NCBI RefSeq assembly: GCF_026230105.1 | Contig: NW_026614210.1 | Span: forward strand, 186,001-250,000 | Length of the DNA stretch: 64,000 nt | Direction: 5' to 3' | DNA from: Diorhabda sublineata | Taxonomy: Eukaryota > Arthropoda > Insecta > Coleoptera > Chrysomelidae | Part shown: positions 25,312 to 35,928 of the stretch, in pieces | How the letters are laid out: every line of letters starts with the position of its first letter | Position numbering within the stretch: the first letter of the stretch is position 1 | Program-made: the position numbers and the translations under genes | Notes under the pieces: model-generated | Databases searched by the model: none | Told to the model about the DNA's origin: nothing | Seen by the model: the letters and a program-made list of their open reading frames with translations, nothing else

Positions 25312-28300
25312 CGACCTCAATGGGCTTCAATGGATGTAAATCGACGATATCTCACCATGTTAGATGCAAATTCACTCAAATATATGATGTGTTAGGACTT
25401 AAAATGGCGGAAATAGTTTTCGAATATTTTCAATCAAAACATAGTGATCTTCGACCTCAATGGGCTACAATGGATGTAAATTGACGATATCTCACCAAGT
25501 TAGATACAAATTAACTCGAATATATAAGAATAGATGTGTTTGGACTCAAAATGTCGGGAATAGATTTCGAAAATGTTCAATCAAAACAGAGTGACCATCG
25601 ACCTCAATGGGCTTCAATGGATGAATATCGACGATATCTCAGCATGTTAGATGCAAATTCACTCAAATATATGATGTGTTAGGACTTAAAATGGCGGAAA
25701 TAGATTTCGAAAATGTTTAATCAAAACAGAGTGACCATCAACCTCAATGGACTTCAATAGATGTAAATCAACGATTCTTACAATGTTAGATGCAAATTCA
25801 ATCAAATATATGATGTGTTTGGACTTAAAATGGCGGAAATAGATTTCGAAAATGTTCAATCAAAACAGAGTGACCATCGACCTCAATGAGCTTCATTGGA
25901 TGTGAAACGACGATATCTTACCATGTAAGATGCAAATTCACCCAAATATATGATTTGTTTGGACTTAAAATGGCAGAAATAGATTTCGAAAATGTTCAAT
26001 CAAAACATAGTGATCATCGACCTCAATGGTCTTCAATGGATGTAAATCGACGATATCTCACCAAGTTACATGCAAATTCACTCGAATATATATAATAAAT
26101 GATGTGTTTGAACTTAAAATGTCGGAAATGAATTTCGAAAATATTCAATAAAAACAGAGTTACCATCGACCTCAATGGGCTTCATTGGATATAAATCGAC
26201 GATATCTTACCATGTTAGATGCAAATTCACTCAAATATATAATGTGTTTGGACTTAAAATGGCGGGAATAGATTTCGAAAATGTTCAATCAAAACATAGT
26301 GACCATCGACCTCAATGGGCTTCATTGGATGTAAATCGACGATATCTTACCATGTTAGATGCAAATTCACTCAAATATATGATTTGTTTGGACTTAAAAT
26401 GGCGGAAATAAATTTCGAAAATGTTCAATCAAAACATAGTGATCTTCGACCTCAATGGGCACTAATGGATGTAAATTGACGATATCTCACCAAGTTAGAT
26501 ACAAATTAACTCGAATATATAAGAATAGATGTGTTTGGACTCAAAATGTCGGGAATAGATTTCGAAAATGTTCAATCAAAACAGAGTGACCATCGACCTC
26601 AATGGGCTTCAATGGATGAATATCGACGATATCTCAGCATGTTAGATGCAAATTCACTCAAATATATGATGTGTTAGGACTTAAAATGGCGGAAATAGAT
26701 TTCGAAAATGTTTAATCAAAACAGAGTGACCATCAACCTCAATGGACTTCAATAGATGTAAATCAACGATTCTTACCATGTTAGATGCAAATTCACTCAA
26801 ATATATGATGTGTTTGGACTTAAAATGGCGGGAATAGATTTCGAAAATGTTCAATCAAAACACAGTGACCATCGACCTCAATGAGCTTCATTGGATGTGA
26901 AGCGACGATATCTTACCATGTAAGATGCAAATTCACTCAAATATATGATGTGTTTGGACTTAAAATGGCAGAATTAGATTTCGAAAATATTCAATCAAAA
27001 CAGAGTTACCATCGACCTCAATGGTCTTCAATGGATGTTAATCGACGATATCTCACCAAGTTACATGCAAATTCACTCGAATATATAATAAATGATGTGT
27101 TTGAACTTAAAATGTCGGAAATGAAATTCGAAAATATTCAATAAAAACAGAGTTACCATCGACCTCAATGGGCACTAATGGATGTAAATTGTCGATATCT
27201 CACCAAGTTAGATACAAATTAACTCGAATATATAAGAATAGATGTGTTTGGACTCAAAATGTCGGGAATAGATTTCGAAAATGTTCAATCAAAACAGAGT
27301 GACCATCGACCTCAATGGGTTTCAATGGATGTAAATCGACGATATCTCAGAATGTTAGATGCAAATTCACTCGAATATATGATGTGTTTGCACTTAAAAT
27401 GGCGGAAATAGATTTTGAAAATGTTGAATCAAATCAGAGTGACAGTCGACCTCAATAGGATTGAATGGATGTGAATCGACGATATCTGATGAAGTTAGAT
27501 GCAAACTTACTCAAATATATAAGAATTGATGTGTTTGGACTTAAAATGGCAGAATTAGTTTTCGAAAATGTTCAATCAAAACAGAGTGACCTTCAACCTC
27601 AATGGGCTTCAATGGATGTAAATCGACGATATCTTACCAAGTTAGATGCAAATTCACTCAAATATATGATGTTTTTGGACTCAAAATGGCGGAAATAGAT
27701 TTCGAAAATGTTCAATCAAATCAGAGTGACAGTCGACCTCAATAGGATTGAATGGATGTGAATCGAAGATATCTGATGAAGTTAGATGCAAACTCACTCA
27801 AATATATAAGAATTGATGTGTTTGGACTTAAAATGGCAGAATTAGATTTCGAAAATATTCAATCAAAACAGAGTGACCATCGACCTCAATGGGCTTCATT
27901 GGATGTAAATCGACGATATCTCACCATGTTAGATGCAAATTCACTCAAATATATGATGTGTTTGGACTTAAAATGGCGGAAATAGATTTCGAAAATGTTC
28001 AATCAAAACAGAGTGACCATCGACCTCAATGGGCTTCATTGGATGTAAATCGACGATATCTTACCATGTTAGATGCAAATTCACTCAAATATATGATTTG
28101 TTGGACTTAAAATGGCGGAAATAGATTTCGAAAATGTTCAATCAAAACAGAGTGACCATCGACCTCAATGGGCTCCAATGGATGTAAATTGACGATATCT
28201 CACCAAGTTAGATAAGAAATAACTCGAATATATTAGAAATGATGTGTTTGGACTCAAAATGTCGGAAATAGATTTCGAGAATGTTCAATCAAAACAGAGT

Positions 28301-31300
28301 GACCATCGACCTCAATGGGCTTCAATGGATGTAAATCGACGATATCTTACCATGTTAGATGCAAATTAACACGAATATATAAGAAATGATGTGTTTGGAC
28401 CCAAAATGTCGGACATAGATTTCGAAAATGTTCAATCAAAACAGAGTGACCATCGACCTCAATGGGCTCCAATGGATGTAAATTGACGATATCTCACCAA
28501 GTTAGATACAAAATAACTCGAATATATAAGAAATTATGTGTTTGGATTCAAAATGTCGGAAATAGATTTCGAAAATGTTCAATCAAAACAGAGTGACCAT
28601 CGACCTCAATGGGCTTCAATGGATGTAAATCGACGATATTTTACCATGTTAGATGTAAATTCACTCAAATATATGATGTGTTTGGACTTAAAATGGCGGA
28701 AACAGATTTTGAAAATGTTGAATCAATTCAGAGTGACAGTCGACCTCAATAGGATTGAAAGGATGTGAATCGACGATATCTGATTAAGTTAGATGCAAAC
28801 TCACTCAAATATATAAGAATTGATGTTTTTGGACTCAAAATGGCGGAAATAGATTTCGAAAATGTTCAATCAAAACAGAGTGACCATCGACCTCAATGGG
28901 CTTCATTGGATGTAAATCGACGATATTTTACCATGTTAGATGCAAGTTCACTTGAATATATGATGTGTTTGGACTTAAAATGGCGGAAATAGATTTCGAA
29001 AATGTTCAATCAAAGCAGCGTGACCATCGACCTCAACGGGCTTCATTGGATGTAAATCGACGATATCTTACCATGTAAGATGCAAATTCACTCAAATTTA
29101 TGATGTGTTTGGACTTAAAATGGCGGAAATAGATTTTGAAAATGTTCAATCAAAACAGGGTGACAATCGACCTCAATGGGCTTCAATGGATGTAAATCGA
29201 CGATATCTTACCATGTTAGATGCAAATTAACACGAATATATAAGAAATGATGTGTTTGGACCCAAAATGTCGGACATAGATTTCGAAAATGTTCAATCAA
29301 AACAGAGTGTCCATCGACCTCAATGGGCTCCAATGGATGTAAATTGACGATATCTCACCAAGTTAGATACAAATTAAATCGAATATATAAGAAATGATGT
29401 GTTTGGACTCAAAATGTCGGAAATAGATTTCGAGAATGTTCAATCAAAACAGAGTGACCATCGACCTCAATGGGCTTCAATGGATGTAAATCGACGATAT
29501 TTTACCATGTAAGATGCAAATCCACTCAAATATATGATGTGTTTGGACTTAAAATGGCGGAAATAGATTTCGAAAATGTTCAATCAAAACAGGGTGACAA
29601 TCGACCTCAATGGGCTTCAATGGATGTAAATCGACGATATCTTACCATGTTAGATGCAAATTAACACGAATATATAAGAAATGATGTTTTTGGACCCAAA
29701 ATGTCGGACATAGATTTCGAAAATGTTCAATCAAAACAGAGTGTCCATCGACCTCAATGGGCTCCAATGGATGTAAATTGACGATATCTCACCAAGTTAG
29801 ATACAAAATAACTCGAATATATAAGAAATTATGTGTTTGGACTCAAAATGTCGGAAATAGATTTCGAAAATGTTCAATCAAAACAGAGTGACCATCGACC
29901 TCAATGGGCTTCAATGGATGTAAATCGACGATATCTTACAATGTTAGATGCAAATTCACTCAGATATATGATGTGTTTGGACTTAAAATGGCGGAACTAG
30001 ATTTCTAAAATGTTCAATCAAAACATAGTGATGATCATCGACCTCAATAGGCTTCAATGGATGTAAATCGACGATATCTTACCATGTAAGATGCGAATTC
30101 ACTCAAATATATGATGTGTTTGGACTTAAAATGTCGGAAATAGATTTCGAAAATATTCAATCAAAACAGAGTGACCATCGACCTCAATGGGCTTCATTGG
30201 ATGTAAATCGACGATATCTTGCCATGTTAGATGCAAATTCACTCAAATATATGATGTTTTTGGACTTAAAATGGCGGAAATAGATTGCGAAAATATTCAA
30301 TCAAAACACAGTTACCATCGACCTCAATGGGCTCCATTGGATGTAAATCGACGATATCTTATCATGTTAGATGCGAATTAACTCTAATATATGATGTATT
30401 TGGACTTAAAATGGCGGGAATAGATTTCGAAAATGTTCAATCAAAACATAGTGACCATCGACCTCAATGGACTTCATTGGATGTAAATCGACGATATCTT
30501 ACCATGTGAGATGCAAATTCACTCAAATATATGATGTGTTTGGACTTAAAATGACGGAAATAGATTTCGGAAATGTTCAATCAAAACATAGTGATCATCG
30601 ACCTCAATGGGCTTCAATGGATGTAAATCGACGATATCTTACCATGTTAGATGCAAATTCACTCAGATATGTGAGAAATGATGTGTTTGGCCTTGAAATG
30701 GCGGAAATAGATTTCGAAAATGTTCAATCAAAACAGAGTGACCATCGACCTCAATGGGCTTCAATGGATGTAAATCGACGATATCTCACCATGTTAGATG
30801 CAAATTCACTCAAATATAAGGAATTATGAGTTTGGACGTAAAATGTCGGAAATAGATTTCGAAAATGTTCAATCAAAACAGAGTGACCATCGACCTCAAT
30901 GGGCTCCAATGGATGTAATTCGACGATATCTCACCATGTTAGATGCAAATTCACTTGAATATATGATGTGTTTGGACTTAAAATGGCGCAAATAAATTTC
31001 GAAAATGTTCAATCAAAACAGAGTGACCATCGACCTCAATGGGCTCCAATGGATGTAATTCGACGATATCTCACCATGTTAGATGCAAATTCACTTGAAT
31101 ATATGATGTGTTTGGACTTAAAATGGCGCAAATAAATTTCGAAAATGTTCAATCAAAACAAAGTGACCATCGACCTCAATGGGCTCCAATGGATGTAATT
31201 CGACGATATCTTACCAAGTTAGATGCAAATTCATTCAAATATATAAGGAATGATGAGTTTGGACGTAAAATGTCGGAAATAGATTTCGAGAATGTTCAAT

Positions 31301-33848
31301 CAAAACAGAGTGACCATCGACCTCAATGGGCTTCAATGGATGTAAATCGACGATATCTTACCAAGTTAGATGCAAATTCACTCAAATATAAGGAATTATG
31401 AGTTTGGACGTAAAATGTCGAAAATAAATTTCGAGAATGTTCAATCAAAACAGAGTGACCATCGACCTCAATGGGCTCCAATGGATGTAAATCGACGATA
31501 TCTTACCCAGTTAGATGCAAATTCACTCAAATATATAAGGAATGATTAGTTTGGACGTAAAATGTCGGAAATAGATTTCGAAAATGTTCAATCAGAACAG
31601 AGTGTCCATCTCAACGGGCTTCATTGGATGTAAATCGACGATATCTTGCCATTTTAGATGCAAATTCACTCAAATATATAATGTGCTTGGACTTAAAATG
31701 GCGGAAATAGATTTCGAAAATGTTCAATCAAAACAGAGTGACTAACGACCTCAATGGGCTTCAATGGATGTAAATCGACGATATCTTACCCAGTTAGATG
31801 CAAATTCACTCAAATATATAAGGAATGATGAGTTTGGACGTAAAATGTCGGAAATAGATTCCGGAAATGTTCAATCAAAACAGAGTGACTAACGACCTCA
31901 ATGGGCTTCAATGGATGTAAATCGACGATATCTTACCCAGTTAGATGCAAATTCACTCAAATATATAAGGAATGATTAGTTTGGACGTAAAATGTCGGGA
32001 ATAGATTTCGAAAATGTTCAATCAGAACAGAGTGTCCATCTCAACGGGCTTCATTGGATGTAAATCGACGATATCTTGCCATGTTAGATGCAAATTCACT
32101 CAAATATATAATGTGCTTGGACTTAAAATGGCGGAAATAGATTTCGAAAATGTTCAATCAAAACAGAGTGACCATCGACCTCGATGGGCTTCAATGGATG
32201 TAAATCGACGATATCTCACCATGTTAGATGCGAATTAACTCAAATATAAGGAATTATGAGTTTGGACGTAAAATGTCGAAAATAAATTTCGAGAATGTCC
32301 AATCAAAACAGAGTGACCATCGACCTCAATGGGCTTCAATGGATGTAAATCGACGATATCTTACCAAGTTAGATGCAAATTCACTCAAATATATAAGGAA
32401 TGATGAGTTTGGACGTAAAATGTCGGAAATAGATTCCGGAAATGTTCAATCAAAACAGAGTGACTAACGACATCAATGGGCTTCAATGGATGTAAATCGA
32501 CGATATCTTACCATGTTAGATGCAAATTCACTCAAATATATAATGTGCTTGGACTTAAAATGGCGGAAATAGATTTCGAAAATGTTCAATCAAAACAGAG
32601 TGACCATCGACCTCGATGGGCTTCAATGGATGTGAATCGACGATATCTCACCATGTTAGATGCGAATTAACTCAAATATATGATGTGTTTGGACTTAAAA
32701 TGGCGGAAATAGATTTCGAAAATTTTCAATCAAAACATAGTGACCATCGACCTCAATGGGCTTAATTGGATGTAAAGCGACGATATCATCCAAAGTTAGA
32801 TGCAAATTCACTCAAATATATAAGGAATGATCAGTTTGGACGTAAAATGTCGGAAATAGATTTCGAAAATTTTCAATCAAAACAGAGTGACCATCGACCT
32901 CAATGGGCTTCATTGGATGTAAATCGACGATATCTTGCCATGTTAGATGCAAATTCACTCAAATATATGATGTTTTTGGACTTAAAATGGCGGAAATAGA
33001 TTGCGAAAATATTCAATCAAAACACAGTTACCATCGACCTCAATGGGCTCCATTGGATGTAAATCGACGATATCTTATCATGTTAGATGCGAATTAACTC
33101 AAATATATGATGTATTTGGACTTAAAATGGCGGAAATAGATTTCGAAAATGTTCAATCAAAACATAGTGACCATCGACCTCAATGGGCTTAATTGGATGT
33201 AAAGCGACGATATCATCCAAAGTTAGATGCAAATTTACTCAAATATATATAAAATGATGTGTTTGGACTTAAAATGGCGGAAATAGATTTCGAAAATGTT
33301 CAATCAAAACAGAGTGACCATCGACCTCAATGGGCTCCAATGGATGTAAATCGACGATATCTTACCAAGTTAGATGCAAATTCATACAAATATATAAGGA
33401 ATGATGAGTTTGGACGTAAAATGTCGGAAATAGATTTCGAAAATGTTCAATCAAAACAGAGTGACCATCGACCTCAATAGGCCTCAATGGATGTAAATCG
33501 ACGATATCTTACCAAGTTAGATGCAAATTTACTCAAATATATATAAAATGATGTGTTTGGACTTAAAATGGCGGAAATAGATTTCGAAAATGTTCAATCA
33601 AAACAGAGTGACCATCGACCTCAATGCACTTCAATGGATGTAAATCGACGATATCTTACCAAGTTAGATGCAAATTCACTCAAATATATAAGGAATGATG
33701 AGTTGGGACGTAAAATGTCGGAAAGAGATTTCGAAAATGTTCAATCAAAACAGAGTGACCATCGACCTCAATGGGCTTCAATGGATGTAAATCGACGATA
33801 TCTTACCAAGTTAGATGCAAATTCACTCAAATATATAAGGAATGATTA
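23886..33848 (+). repeat. Satellite B array 2 (140/147 bp monomers, ~70 units)
   Basis: Long tandem array of the same monomer as 16824-18382. The 140 bp form has aaatatatgatgtgtttgg. The 147 bp form has seven extra bases (aagaatt, aagaaat or aaggaat) after aaatatat and becomes common to the right of about 30.6 kb. There it usually travels with gacgtaaaatgtcgg in place of gacttaaaatggcgg. Internal higher-order copies are visible: 24464-25050 with 25886-26460 (offset 1422), 25441-25800 with 26436-26800 (995), 29222 with 29649 (427), 31501 with 31931 (430) and 30187-30381 with 32903-33097 (2716). The array ends inside a unit at aaggaatgattag. Because 147 is divisible by three, runs of this form stay open (for example 33553-33849), but stops and missense changes elsewhere argue against a gene. 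Confidence 0.95.
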
Positions 33849-34075
33849 GATAGAAAAATCCGCAAAATAAGCCATAAAAACCCAAAAATTAGCTAGAAAA
33901 ACCCAAAAATCAGCCGGGAAACTTAAACATTAGCTAGAAAAACTCAGAAATTAGCCATAAAAACCCAAATATCAGCCATAAAACCCAAAAATAAGCCATA
34001 AAAACCCAAAAATTAGCTAGAAAAACCCAAAAATTAGCTAGAAAAACCCAGAAAATAGCTATAAAACCCAAAAAA
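33849..34075 (-). repeat. Inverted satellite A block at the satellite B edge
   Basis: Satellite A begins here directly in reverse orientation (agaaaaatccgcaaaataag). The exit is a variant module, tattgggtttcataactaat. Confidence 0.88.
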
Positions 34076-34547
34076 TATTGGGTTTCATAACTAATCTTTG
34101 CAACTTTATAGCTAATTTTTGAGTTTTTCTAGCTAATGTTTGAGTTTTTCTAGCTAATGTTTTAGTTTTCAAGCTGTTTTTTGGGTTTTATAGCTAATTT
34201 TTGGGTTTTTATGGCTAATTTTTGGTTTTTGTGGCCAATTTTTGAGTTTTTATTTTTAATTTTTGAGCTTTTTCAGCTGATTTCTGAGTTTTTCTAGATA
34301 ATTTTTTAGTTTCTCTAGCTAATTTATGGGTTTTATGGCTAATTGTTGGGTTTTTATTGCTAATTATTGAGTTTTTTCAACAAATTTTTGGGTTTTATAG
34401 CTAATTTTCGAGTTTTTCTAGCTAATTTTTGGGTTTTATAGCTAATTTTTGGGTTTTTAAAAATAATTTTTAGGTTTTTCCAACAATTTATTGGTTCTTG
34501 TGGCTAATTTCTGAGTTTTTCTAGCTAATTTTTAGAGTTTTCCTAGT

Positions 34548-34760
34548 TATAAAAACTATAAAAACCCAAGAAATAGCCATACAACTCAAAAATTAGCTAG
34601 AAAAACCCGAAAAATAAGCCATAAGAACCCAAAAATTAGCTAGAAAACTTAAACATTAGCTAGAAGAACTCAAAAATTAGCCATAAAAACCCAAAAATTG
34701 CTAGAGAAACCCAAAAATTAGATATAAAAACTCAAAAAATAGCTATAAAACCCAAAAATT
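34548..34760 (-). repeat. Inverted satellite A block
   Basis: Reverse-oriented monomers entered after ttttcctagttataaaaact and left at the standard module aaaaatttatgggtttcata. Confidence 0.88.
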
Positions 34761-34928
34761 TATGGGTTTCATAGCTAATCTTTGGAATTTTATAGCTAAA
34801 TTTTGGGTTTTCATGGCTAATTTTCTAGTTTTTCTAGTTAATTTCTGAGTTTTTCTAGCTAATGTTTAAGTTTCCCGGCTGATTTATGGGTTTTTATGGC
34901 TAATTTTTGGGTTTTTATGGCTAATTTT

Positions 34929-34932
34929 CATG
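34929..34932. repeat. Target site duplication catg, left of copy 1
   Basis: The four bases before the 5' LTR match catg at 39813-39816, directly after the 3' LTR. A 4 bp duplication fits a Ty3/gypsy integrase. The same four bases flank copies 2 and 3. Confidence 0.85.
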
Positions 34933-35030
34933 TGTAACATAATCTACATGTCTTCATGTATTATGATTATTTTTAGTGTTTATGATACCTACTTTATTTA
35001 ATGATTGTACCTAAATAGGTATTAGGCATA

Positions 35031-35033
<3 letters not shown>

Positions 35034-35073
<40 letters not shown>
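35034..35073. repeat. (AT)n microsatellite in 5' LTR, copy 1
   Basis: About 40 bp of uninterrupted AT dinucleotides. The homologous tract ranges from 28 to 80 bp in the six LTRs. Confidence 0.95.
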
Positions 35074-35076
<3 letters not shown>

Positions 35077-35141
35077 ACTCTATTAATTTATAGTTATAAG
35101 TTGGTACCATTGAATATTGACAATGACTTTATTGTATGAAG

Positions 35142-35149
35142 TATAAATA
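35142..35149 (+). promoter_or_regulatory. TATA-like box in 5' LTR, copy 1
   Basis: TATAAATA, 139-132 bp before the LTR end and 56 bp upstream of AATAAA. The placement fits the U3 core promoter, with the short R region between transcription start and AATAAA. Activity is inferred. Confidence 0.6.
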
Positions 35150-35204
35150 GTGGGACATGTAAAATTTCTTTCTTTCCTGTCATAAAACTCAATGAGTGAA
35201 GATT

Positions 35205-35210
35205 AATAAA
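35205..35210 (+). terminator. Polyadenylation signal AATAAA in 5' LTR, copy 1
   Basis: AATAAA about 70 bp before the LTR end. In the 3' LTR the same signal (39737-39742) would direct 3' end formation of the genomic RNA. Confidence 0.55.
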
Positions 35211-35280
35211 AATGTGCTCAACAAGTGAGACTATGTTTTATTCATAAAAATATAACAAGACAATAATACAATACGTTACA

Positions 35281-35298
35281 TGGTGTCAGGTAGTATCT
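35281..35298 (+). promoter_or_regulatory. Primer binding site, copy 1
   Basis: TGGTGTCAGG immediately follows the LTR. TGG pairs with the CCA tail of a tRNA, and the next bases fit the acceptor end of an animal tRNA-Leu (ending CTGACA-CCA), from memory. Complementarity weakens after about 10-11 bases. Confidence 0.65.
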
Positions 35299-35312
35299 AG
35301 GGCGAAAAAAAA

Positions 35313-35375
35313 ATGAGCAGTAGAAAACTGGATGGCGATGGATTCTCTAAGATTAATCCCAGCCATGGACTTTGA
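35313..35375 (+). other. Short upstream ORF overlapping the gag start
   Basis: An ATG after an A9 stretch opens a 20-codon frame that ends at 35375, overlapping the first codons of gag in another frame. It is conserved in copies 2 and 3. It may tune gag initiation or be incidental. No product is proposed. Confidence 0.35.
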
Positions 35376-35928
35376 AAATGGAAATGTGGCGAAGAATTGG
35401 ACCACATGGATTCAAAAGTTTGAAATTTATTTGCTGGCTTCAGGACACGCGGATGATGCTGAAGAAAAGAAGGTAGCAATTTTTCTAAATTTAATTGGTG
35501 ATAAAGGTATGGAAATTTTCAATACATTGGAGATAAAACTAGAAAAAGCAAAGATAGAAGATGTGAAGAAACAATTTAAAAAATATTTTGAGCCGAAGAA
35601 GAATGTAGTTTACGAGCGATATAAGTTTTTGCAATGCACACAAAAAGCAAATCAATCCATCAGCCAGTATATCACAGAGCTGAAAACATTGGCTGCATCG
35701 TGCGAATATCAAGAAAATAATAATAACATGATAAGAGACAGAGTGATAATGGGTATCCTGGACCACGGACTCAGAGAGAAGCTCCTACAAATAGAAACTT
35801 TGACGCTTAGCAAGACAGAAGATTTGTGCAGAATACACGAACAAAGCAGAATCCAGATGGCGGATATGGATAGTACATCATCAACCAGTGCTGTGGATAC
35901 CGTTGGAATACAAAAAAAAATAAGATGA
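35332..35928 (+). CDS. gag: Gag capsid protein of retrotransposon copy 1
   Basis: 198 aa structural Gag, which would assemble the cytoplasmic virus-like particle. Residues 22-34 (W23, W26, KFEIYL) and 94-126 (YERYKFLQCTQKANQSISQY followed by a LKTLAASC segment) are the classic Retrotrans_gag capsid signature, and 135-152 (RDRVIMGILDHGLREKLL) is the usual continuation. The start at MAMDS gives the full capsid domain. This ORF stops before any zinc knuckle; both knuckles are at the start of the pol frame. It ends at an ATGA overlap with pol, just after an A9 run. Identical at protein level to copy 2. I see no lesion. Confidence 0.88.
   Translation: MAMDSLRLIPAMDFENGNVAKNWTTWIQKFEIYLLASGHADDAEEKKVAIFLNLIGDKGMEIFNTLEIKLEKAKIEDVKKQFKKYFEPKKNVVYERYKFLQCTQKANQSISQYITELKTLAASCEYQENNNNMIRDRVIMGILDHGLREKLLQIETLTLSKTEDLCRIHEQSRIQMADMDSTSSTSAVDTVGIQKKIR
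35912..35920 (+). promoter_or_regulatory. A9 slippery run before the gag stop (candidate -1 frameshift site)
   Basis: Nine A residues place an A_AAA_AAA heptamer in the gag frame at 35913-35919. The -1 frame has no stop between this point and the pol ATG at 35925, so slippage would fuse Gag to Pol. The ATGA overlap offers termination-reinitiation as an alternative. The run is conserved in all three copies. Confidence 0.55.

Larger units (their letters stand above)
33849..34932 (+). repeat. Satellite A array, segment 3 (left flank of retrotransposon copy 1)
   Basis: 20-21 bp monomer array between satellite B and the first LTR, with inverted blocks at 33849-34075 and 34548-34760. The last ~170 bp (marker aagtttcccggctgatttat, ending ggctaattttcatg) is nearly identical to the sequence preceding copies 2 and 3. 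Confidence 0.95.
34933..35280 (+). repeat. 5' LTR, copy 1
   Basis: 348 bp, bounded by the 6 bp inverted ends TGTAAC and GTTACA. It contains an AT dinucleotide tract, a TATA-like box and AATAAA. It has the 5'-type diagnostic bases shared by all three 5' LTRs (gtaaaatttc and aaactcaatg) and the short form ggcatatgcatata before the AT tract, shared with the copy 3 5' LTR. Confidence 0.93.

Noticed and set aside
16824..33848. CENP-B box in satellite B
   Set aside because: I looked for the nTTCGnnnnAnnCGGGn pattern. Units contain ttcgaaaatgttc but lack the CGGG half.
23886..33848. CRISPR-like array of regular repeats
   Set aside because: Units are contiguous 140/147 bp monomers with no unique spacers, and no cas genes are present.
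16975..33849. Many 60-120 codon frames in satellite B (GFIGCKSTIS..., MDVNRRYL...DFENVQSKQSDHRPQWAS)
   Set aside because: They are the 140/147 bp monomer read in successive frames. Variation among units is largely nonsynonymous, stops are frequent, and no start context or domain is recognisable.
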